Source: Lachnospiraceae bacterium (GTDB lineage Bacteria > Bacillota > Clostridia > Lachnospirales > Lachnospiraceae). Taken from it: a DNA stretch of 10,011 nucleotides. Positions within the stretch are counted from its first letter, which is position 1, and each line of letters opens with the position of its first letter. Of the stretch, positions 5,489 through 10,011 are shown piece after piece. Made by a program: the position numbers and the translations under genes. Under the pieces are notes generated by a model, which was given only the letters and a program-made list of their open reading frames with translations, did no database searches and was not told where the DNA came from. The stretch lies in NCBI GenBank assembly GCA_003489085.1, contig DNJM01000045.1:1-10011 (forward strand). Reading direction: 5' to 3'.

Positions 5489-6838
5489 ATGGCATTTGAC
5501 AGCTTAACAGAAAAACTTCAAAATGTCTTTAAGAACCTGAGAAGTAAGGGAAGACTGACAGAGGAAGATGTAAAAACAGCCCTCAGAGAAGTTAAGATGG
5601 CGCTTCTGGAAGCGGATGTGAACTTCAAAGTGGTAAAGAATTTTATCAAGGATGTACAGGAACGCGCCGTTGGACAGGACGTTATGAATGGTCTGAATCC
5701 GGGACAGATGGTTATTAAGATCGTAAATGAGGAACTGGTCAGACTGATGGGATCCGAAACCACAGAGATTAAGCTGCAGCCGGGAAAAGCAACTACCGTA
5801 ATCATGATGGCAGGTCTTCAGGGAGCCGGTAAGACAACGACGGCGGCAAAGCTGGCAGGGAAGTTCAGGCTCAAGGGTAAGAAGCCGCTTTTGGTAGCCT
5901 GCGACGTATACCGTCCTGCAGCGATTAAGCAGCTGCAGATTAACGGAGAAAAGCAGGGTGTGGATGTATTTTCCATGGGAGAGAATCACAGACCTGTGGA
6001 TATTGCCAAAGCAGCGCTGGAGCATGCTGCAAAGAACGGACATAATCTGGTAATCCTGGATACGGCCGGACGGCTTCATATTGATGAAGGTATGATGGAA
6101 GAACTTCAGGAGATACAGCAGGCTGTAGAGGTACATCAGACGATTCTGGTGGTAGACGCCATGACAGGTCAGGATGCTGTGAATGTTGCCAGGACATTTC
6201 ATGAGAAGATTGGTCTGGACGGCGTAATCGTAACCAAGCTGGACGGTGATACCAGAGGCGGTGCGGCACTTTCCATTAAGGCCGTGACAGGTCAGCCGAT
6301 TCTGTATGTCGGTATGGGAGAAAAGCTTTCAGATCTGGAACAGTTTCATCCGGATCGGATGGCGTCCAGAATCCTGGGGATGGGCGATGTCCTGACTCTG
6401 ATTGAAAAAGCAGGTGCGGAGCTGGATGAAGAAAAGGCCCGCGAAATGACGAAGAAGATATCAAAGGCACAGTTTGACTTTGATGACTATCTGGAAAGTA
6501 TGAAGCAGATGAAGAAGATGGGAGGACTTTCCAGTATCCTGGGAATGATGCCGGGACTAAATGCAAAGCAGCTGGATCAGATCGATTCGGAAGAAAATGA
6601 GAAGAAGATGAAACAGATAGAGGCCATTATCCTTTCCATGACAGCAAAGGAGAGGCGGAATCCGGATCTTCTGAATCCATCCAGAAAGCGGCGTATTGCA
6701 GCAGGTGCGGGCGTAGATATTTCCGAAGTAAACCGAATGGTAAAACAGTTCGAACAGGCCAGAAAAATGATGAAGCAGATACCTGGTATGGTCGGCGGTA
6801 AAATTGGTAAAAAGGGCAAATTTAAATTTCCTTTTTAA
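5489..6838 (+). CDS. ffh: Signal recognition particle GTPase Ffh (SRP54)
   Basis: A 449-residue complete SRP54. The N domain covers about residues 1-90. The G domain follows, with P-loop GLQGAGKTT (109-117), DVYRPAA (139-145), DTAGR (191-195) and TKLDGD (249-254). The Met-rich M domain, from about 295 to the end, binds signal sequences and SRP RNA. It recognises signal peptides on translating ribosomes and delivers them to FtsY at the membrane. In the RNA-binding helix the usual RIAxGSG appears here as RIAAGAG (Ala417). AGAGGAG, inside the end of ylxM, serves as ribosome binding site. FtsY and the SRP RNA are not in this window. Confidence 0.98.
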   Translation: MAFDSLTEKLQNVFKNLRSKGRLTEEDVKTALREVKMALLEADVNFKVVKNFIKDVQERAVGQDVMNGLNPGQMVIKIVNEELVRLMGSETTEIKLQPGKATTVIMMAGLQGAGKTTTAAKLAGKFRLKGKKPLLVACDVYRPAAIKQLQINGEKQGVDVFSMGENHRPVDIAKAALEHAAKNGHNLVILDTAGRLHIDEGMMEELQEIQQAVEVHQTILVVDAMTGQDAVNVARTFHEKIGLDGVIVTKLDGDTRGGAALSIKAVTGQPILYVGMGEKLSDLEQFHPDRMASRILGMGDVLTLIEKAGAELDEEKAREMTKKISKAQFDFDDYLESMKQMKKMGGLSSILGMMPGLNAKQLDQIDSEENEKKMKQIEAIILSMTAKERRNPDLLNPSRKRRIAAGAGVDISEVNRMVKQFEQARKMMKQIPGMVGGKIGKKGKFKFPF

Positions 6839-6901
6839 GGACTTACATGTGGAATCACGTGAGGTCATATAGAACATCAAATTACAGGAGGTGAAAATAA
6901 A

Positions 6902-7147
6902 ATGGCAGTAAAAATCAGATTAAAAAGAATGGGACAGAAGAAAGCTCCTTTCTATAGAATCGTAGTTGCTGACGGAAGAGCTCCGAGAGATGGCAAATTC
7001 ATCGAAGAAATCGGAACCTATGATCCAAATCAGGATCCAAGCGTATTCAAGGTTGATGAAGAAGCAGCTAAGAGATGGCTGAACAATGGTGCACAGCCAA
7101 CAGAGGTAGTCGGCAAAATCTTTAAGGCAGCTGGTATTGAAAAATAA
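6902..7147 (+). CDS. rpsP: 30S ribosomal protein S16
   Basis: An 81-residue S16, full length, starting MAVKIRLKRMGQKKAPFYRI and containing the conserved ADGRAPRDGKFIEEIG.YDP block. It binds 16S rRNA early in 30S assembly. The ribosome binding site GGAGGTGA is very strong and 8 nt from the ATG. The 63-nt gap after ffh holds a small hairpin (6846-6861) without a T-tract, so S16 is probably read from the ylxM promoter. Confidence 0.98.
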   Translation: MAVKIRLKRMGQKKAPFYRIVVADGRAPRDGKFIEEIGTYDPNQDPSVFKVDEEAAKRWLNNGAQPTEVVGKIFKAAGIEK

Positions 7148-7173
7148 TTCGCTGCTCACGGAGGTAAGGCGAC

Positions 7174-7404
7174 ATGAAAGAATTAGTTGAAGTAATTGCC
7201 AAAGCTTTGGTAGAGGATGCCGACCAGGTGCAGGTTACGGAACGTACCGAAGGCAAAACGACAGTGATTGAACTGAAGGTTGCCGATGCGGATATGGGAA
7301 AGGTAATCGGAAAACAGGGAAGAATTGCGAAAGCAATCCGTTCTGTGGTTAAGGCAGCTGCTGCCAAGGATGACAGGAAGGTTGTCGTAGACATTCTTCA
7401 GTAA
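7174..7404 (+). CDS. khpA: KH-domain RNA-binding protein KhpA (YlqC)
   Basis: A 76-residue single KH domain with the RNA-binding GxxG loop as GKQG (in MGKVIGKQGRIAKAI). This family, formerly YlqC, sits between rpsP and rimM across Firmicutes. In streptococci and others it works with KhpB/Jag in post-transcriptional control linked to cell division (family knowledge). The ribosome binding site CGGAGG lies about 10 nt before the ATG. A strong terminator follows 5 nt after the stop, making this the end of one transcript segment. Confidence 0.95.
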   Translation: MKELVEVIAKALVEDADQVQVTERTEGKTTVIELKVADADMGKVIGKQGRIAKAIRSVVKAAAAKDDRKVVVDILQ

Positions 7405-7409
7405 AAAGA

Positions 7410-7448
7410 AAACGTAAGCAACTCGAAAGATTGCTTACGTTTATTTTT
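7410..7448 (+). terminator. Rho-independent terminator between khpA and rimM
   Basis: AAACGTAAGCAA (7410-7421) pairs perfectly over 12 bp with TTGCTTACGTTT (7431-7442) around a 9-nt loop, followed by ATTTTT (7443-7448). It lies inside the expected superoperon, so it is either partly read through or rimM has a promoter that I could not identify in the 38 nt left before its start. Confidence 0.9.
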
Positions 7449-7486
7449 CAGAAAAACAAATCTTTATTTCATACAGGAGTATAAGG

Positions 7487-7999
7487 ATGATGGAAGACAG
7501 ATTACAGGTAGGAGTCATTTCATCCACGCATGGAATACGTGGTGAGGTGAAAGTGTTCCCGACAACGGACAATCCGGAGCGTTTTCGGGAACTGAAACAC
7601 GTGATATTGGATACAGGGAAGGAACAAAGGCCCCTCACAATTTCAGGTGTCAAATTTTTCAAACAGTTTGTCATTCTGAAATTTAAAGGGATTGATCATA
7701 TAAATGACATAGAGAAGTATAAAGGACGTCCTCTCTATGTTACCCGTGAGGATGCGGTAGAGCTGGAAGAGGATGAGTATTTTATCGCCGATCTGATTGA
7801 CTGTGAGGTTCTGACGGATGAGGGCGAAATACTGGGAACTCTGAAAGATGTGATGGAGACCGGTGCCAATGATGTATATGTCGTAGAAACACCGGATCAG
7901 AAAGAGATTCTGCTGCCGGCGATCCGGGAATGTATTCTGGATGTAGATCCGGAGGCAGGAAGGATTACGGTTCATTTGATGAAAGGACTGTTGTCATGA
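7487..7999 (+). CDS. rimM: 16S rRNA maturation factor RimM
   Basis: A 170-residue RimM. The N-terminal beta-barrel domain has the family motif GVISSTHGIRGEVKVFP (residues 9-25). A PRC-barrel domain (about 95-168) includes EDEYFIADLIDCEV and TGANDVYVVE. It assists late 30S maturation, acting on the 16S 3' domain with S19. AGGAG (7474-7478) is 8 nt before the ATG at 7487; an adjacent in-frame ATG at 7490 is an alternative. The stop TGA overlaps the trmD start in ATGA, so the two are translationally coupled. Confidence 0.97.
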   Translation: MMEDRLQVGVISSTHGIRGEVKVFPTTDNPERFRELKHVILDTGKEQRPLTISGVKFFKQFVILKFKGIDHINDIEKYKGRPLYVTREDAVELEEDEYFIADLIDCEVLTDEGEILGTLKDVMETGANDVYVVETPDQKEILLPAIRECILDVDPEAGRITVHLMKGLLS

Positions 8000-8775
8000 G
8001 CATGCATTTTCATATTTTAACTCTGTTTCCGGATATGGTAGAGAATGGTCTGCATACGAGCATCCTCGGCCGGGCCACAGAGAAGGGACTGCTGTCAATA
8101 GAAGCAGTTAATATCCGTGACTATGCATTTAATAAGCACCAGAGCGTCGATGATTATCCTTACGGAGGCGGAGCCGGAATGCTGATGCAGGCGGAGCCGG
8201 TTTATCTGGCATATCAGGCTGTAGAAAATAAGATCCGGGAAAGAAAACTTCGGGAGGATGGACAGGAAGGAAGAACCAGAGTGGTCTATCTTTCTCCGCA
8301 GGGAGCTACATTTTCTCAGACAATGGCGGAAGAACTGGCCAGGGAAGAGGATCTGATGCTGCTGTGCGGTCATTATGAAGGAATTGACGAGAGAGTGCTG
8401 GAGGAAATCGTGACGGATTACGTATCAATCGGAGATTATGTGCTGACCGGAGGGGAACTCCCTGCCATGGTGATGGTGGATACTATATCCAGGCTGGTAC
8501 CGGGTGTGCTGCATAACGATGTATCAGCTGAATTTGACAGCTTCCAGGATAATCTGCTGGAATATCCGCAGTATTCCAGACCGGAGATCTGGCATGAGAA
8601 ACGTGTACCGGAGGTACTTTTATCCGGGCATCATGCCAATATAGAAAAATGGCGCCGGGAGCAGTCTTTGCTCCGGACGGCGAAGGCGCGGCCGGATCTG
8701 CTGGAAAAAGCAGAGCTTTCTCAAAAGGAAATCAGATGGCTGCAGGAAAAAGGTCTGCTGCCTACGATGGAATAA
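7996..8775 (+). CDS. trmD: tRNA (guanine-N1-)-methyltransferase TrmD
   Basis: A 259-residue SPOUT-class methyltransferase making m1G37 in tRNA from S-adenosylmethionine, which protects against +1 frameshifting. Visible motifs are DDYPYGGGAGM (residues 52-62), YLSPQG (98-103), LCGHYEGIDERV (123-134) and SIGDYVLTGGELPA (144-157) in the trefoil-knot cofactor region. They are followed by the linker with DSF near residue 181, then LEYPQYSRP and GHHANIEKWR in the tRNA-binding C-terminal domain. The start at 7996 gives ATGA overlap with rimM, with AAAGGA 8 nt upstream. An earlier in-frame codon at 7930 is inside rimM and not supported, and the ATG at 8002 is a weaker alternative. Confidence 0.98.
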   Translation: MSMHFHILTLFPDMVENGLHTSILGRATEKGLLSIEAVNIRDYAFNKHQSVDDYPYGGGAGMLMQAEPVYLAYQAVENKIRERKLREDGQEGRTRVVYLSPQGATFSQTMAEELAREEDLMLLCGHYEGIDERVLEEIVTDYVSIGDYVLTGGELPAMVMVDTISRLVPGVLHNDVSAEFDSFQDNLLEYPQYSRPEIWHEKRVPEVLLSGHHANIEKWRREQSLLRTAKARPDLLEKAELSQKEIRWLQEKGLLPTME

Positions 8776-8822
8776 TCTGTCCGAAAACCGGATGGCAGGA
8801 GCGAAAAAACTTGCAAAAGGAC

Positions 8823-8893
8823 TTGCAAAGCCATGCAGGATATGGTAAACTTAATCACGTTGTGGAAGAATAGAGATGGTCCTCTGGTACAAT
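8823..8893 (+). promoter_or_regulatory. Promoter candidates upstream of rplS
   Basis: Two candidates overlap here. TTGCAA (8823-8828), 17 nt, then TAAACT (8846-8851) with an extended TGG. Closer to the gene, TGGTACAAT (8885-8893) is an extended -10 (TACAAT, 5/6) without a good -35. A 9-nt direct repeat ACTTGCAAA (8809-8817 and 8821-8829) gives two TTGCAA copies at a 12-nt period. Either could supply extra rplS transcription, but none is strong. Confidence 0.35.
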
Positions 8894-8906
8894 ATCATGT
8901 ATTAAG
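8850..8906 (+). promoter_or_regulatory. rplS: Structured leader upstream of rplS (possible L19 autoregulatory leader)
   Basis: The outer stem CTTAAT/ATTAAG (8850-8855 with 8901-8906) continues past a bulged C into ACGT/ATGT (8857-8860 with 8897-8900, one G-U). It is followed by short TGT/ACA and AGAG/CTCT (8872-8875 with 8882-8885) helices. The fold ends 14 nt before the GGAGG of rplS. An L19 leader upstream of rplS is known in Firmicutes as a ribosomal-protein autoregulation element; I cannot check that this sequence matches that model. Confidence 0.4.
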
Positions 8907-8934
8907 AACGTCCAAAGAATAAGGAGGAAACACA

Positions 8935-9282
8935 ATGAACGATATTATTAAGAGCATCGAAGCAGAGCAGTTAAAAGCAGATGTGCCGGTATTTAACGTA
9001 GGCGATACCGTAAAGGTATATGCTAAGATTAAGGAAGGCAACCGTGAAAGAATTCAGGTATTTGAAGGGACTGTCCTGAAGAAACAGGGCGGAAGCACAA
9101 GAGCTACTTTCACAGTACGTAAGAATTCCAACGGAATCGGTGTAGAAAAGACTTGGCCGTTACACTCACCAAATGTCGAAAGAGTAGAAGTTGTCCGCAG
9201 AGGTAAAGTAAGAAGAGCGAAACTGAACTACTTAAGAGGACGCGTTGGTAAGAGAGCTAAAGTAAAAGAATTAGTGAAATAA
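8935..9282 (+). CDS. rplS: 50S ribosomal protein L19
   Basis: A 115-residue L19 of normal length, with the conserved GDTVKVYAKIKEGNRERIQ.FEG block, the RKNSNGIGVEKTWPLHSP segment and the basic VRRGKVRRAKLNYLR C-terminal part. It lies at the 30S-50S interface. The ribosome binding site is AAGGAGG, 7 nt before the ATG. A foldable leader precedes it and a terminator follows. Confidence 0.98.
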   Translation: MNDIIKSIEAEQLKADVPVFNVGDTVKVYAKIKEGNRERIQVFEGTVLKKQGGSTRATFTVRKNSNGIGVEKTWPLHSPNVERVEVVRRGKVRRAKLNYLRGRVGKRAKVKELVK

Positions 9283-9297
9283 TAACGAACAAGAGGG

Positions 9298-9332
9298 AAG
9301 GGACAAGTACATAATGTATGTTGTCCCTTTTT
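9298..9332 (+). terminator. Rho-independent terminator after rplS
   Basis: AAGGGACAA (9298-9306) pairs perfectly with TTGTCCCTT (9321-9329), with an additional inner TACAT/ATGTA helix and a run of five T (9328-9332). It ends only 19 nt before the lepB start codon, so lepB expression must rely on read-through or on a promoter located further upstream. Confidence 0.9.
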
Positions 9333-9351
9333 GGCATATCAGGAAGAACAT

Positions 9352-9933
9352 ATGGGGAAAAAGAACAGGGGAAAGCATCCGGGAAAATGGCGTACGACAT
9401 GGACGAAGCTTCGTCACATCAGTGCCTGGGTGTTTCAAATTACAGTCGTATGCCTGTTTGCATTTGTATTTGTGTGGTATTTTGGACAGAGGATCAGCAA
9501 TGTAGGAGATTCCATGGAGCCTGTCCTGAAAAATGGCAATGTGGTTCTGGTAAACCGGATTGTATATGATGCAAAGAATCCGAAGCGCGGTGATCTGATT
9601 GCATTTAAACCGAATGGAAATGAAAATTCGCATTATTATATTAAAAGAATTATAGGACTTCCGGGAGAGACGGTGTTGATTCAGGATGGAAAGATCCTGA
9701 TCAATGGTACGGAGCTTGCGGAGGCATATGAGACGACGGAAATTCAGGAAGCGGGTATTGCCCAGGAAGAGATTCACCTTGGTATAGATGAATATTTTGT
9801 TCTGGGAGATAACCGGATGAGCAGTGAGGACAGTCGAAATGCGAATATCGGTATTGTAAAACGCAGCTATATAGAAGGCAGAATCTGGTTCATCGTAAGT
9901 CCGATCAGGGAGCTGGGATTTATCCGGTCCTGA
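9352..9933 (+). CDS. lepB: Type I signal peptidase
   Basis: A 193-residue type I signal peptidase (S26A), which cleaves signal peptides from exported proteins on the outer face of the membrane. A basic N-terminal segment (KKNRGKHPGKWR) precedes one membrane segment at about residues 23-45. The catalytic Ser54 is in VGDSMEP and the general-base Lys98 is in YYIKRIIGLPGE. The C-terminal GDNRMSSEDSRN box completes the family motifs. Size and single membrane span match Gram-positive SipS-type enzymes. The start at 9352 has AGGA 7 nt upstream; an upstream in-frame TTG at 9331 lies in the terminator T-tract and is rejected. rbgA follows after 34 nt. Confidence 0.96.
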   Translation: MGKKNRGKHPGKWRTTWTKLRHISAWVFQITVVCLFAFVFVWYFGQRISNVGDSMEPVLKNGNVVLVNRIVYDAKNPKRGDLIAFKPNGNENSHYYIKRIIGLPGETVLIQDGKILINGTELAEAYETTEIQEAGIAQEEIHLGIDEYFVLGDNRMSSEDSRNANIGIVKRSYIEGRIWFIVSPIRELGFIRS

Positions 9934-9967
9934 TGCAGGCAGAAGACAGAGAAAGGAGTAGAACAGT

Positions 9968-10011
9968 ATGAATTTTCAATGGTATCCGGGGCATATGACG
10001 AAAGCAAAGCG
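9968..10011 (+). CDS. rbgA: Ribosome biogenesis GTPase RbgA (YlqF), 5' end only
   Basis: Only 14 full codons are visible: MNFQWYPGHMTKAK. The WYPGHMTKA start is characteristic of the YlqF/RbgA family, circularly permuted GTPases needed for late 50S assembly. AAAGGAG lies about 10 nt before the ATG. The gene runs off the right edge. Its place after lepB and rplS is the usual Firmicutes order. Confidence 0.88.
   Translation, partial: MNFQWYPGHMTKAK

Noticed and set aside
5504..6566. Long minus-strand open frames antisense to ffh
   Set aside because: The ffh frame shows every expected SRP54 motif. The antisense frames have no start signals or domains.
6846..6861. Small hairpin CATGTG-gaat-CACGTG between ffh and rpsP
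   Set aside because: Only 6 bp with one G-U and no T-tract, so it is not a terminator. A processing site is possible but unsupported.
8649..8873. Plus-strand 74-residue open frame over the trmD end and the following gap
   Set aside because: It overlaps trmD out of frame, has no convincing ribosome binding site, and ends within the structured rplS leader.

Overview
The window reads as chromosomal DNA from a low-to-mid-GC Gram-positive anaerobe of the Clostridia, most likely a Lachnospiraceae-type gut bacterium. The basis is the Firmicutes order ylxM-ffh-rpsP-khpA-rimM-trmD-rplS-lepB-rbgA on the right, strong GGAGG-type ribosome binding sites almost everywhere, canonical TTGACA/TATAAT-like promoters, and small Cys/Gly-rich and Lys-rich proteins of a clostridial type. 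No transposase, integrase, CRISPR array, phage gene, rRNA or tRNA was seen.

Left part (1-1621): a divergent promoter region separates the first codons of a minus-strand gene that leaves the window from a plus-strand pair, a patatin-like acyl hydrolase and a hotdog-fold acyl-CoA thioesterase. Both handle acyl esters or thioesters and are probably one transcript.

Middle part (1640-5044): two overlapping minus-strand genes of unknown function, the first with a Met-rich core, converge on the thioesterase. Divergent from them is a 50-residue lysine-rich gene ending in a clear terminator. Next come a minus-strand Cys/Gly-rich small protein built from a 93-bp tandem duplication with a possible sporulation-type promoter, a minus-strand TIM-barrel sugar isomerase/epimerase-like protein with its own TTGACA promoter, and a plus-strand subtilisin-family protease without a signal peptide.

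Right part (5080-10011): the SRP/ribosome operon. A strong promoter drives ylxM and ffh (signal recognition particle), rpsP (S16), khpA (KH-domain RNA-binding protein), rimM (30S maturation), trmD (tRNA m1G37 methyltransferase), rplS (L19), lepB (signal peptidase I) and the start of rbgA (50S assembly GTPase). The genes link ribosome assembly, tRNA modification and protein export. Hairpins with T-tracts after khpA and after rplS should divide this block into segments of different expression, and a foldable leader precedes rplS.

No clearly new multi-gene system is visible. The features most worth a second look are the duplicated Cys/Gly-rich protein, the overlapping gene pair, the terminator whose 3' arm doubles as a -35 box, and the rplS leader.
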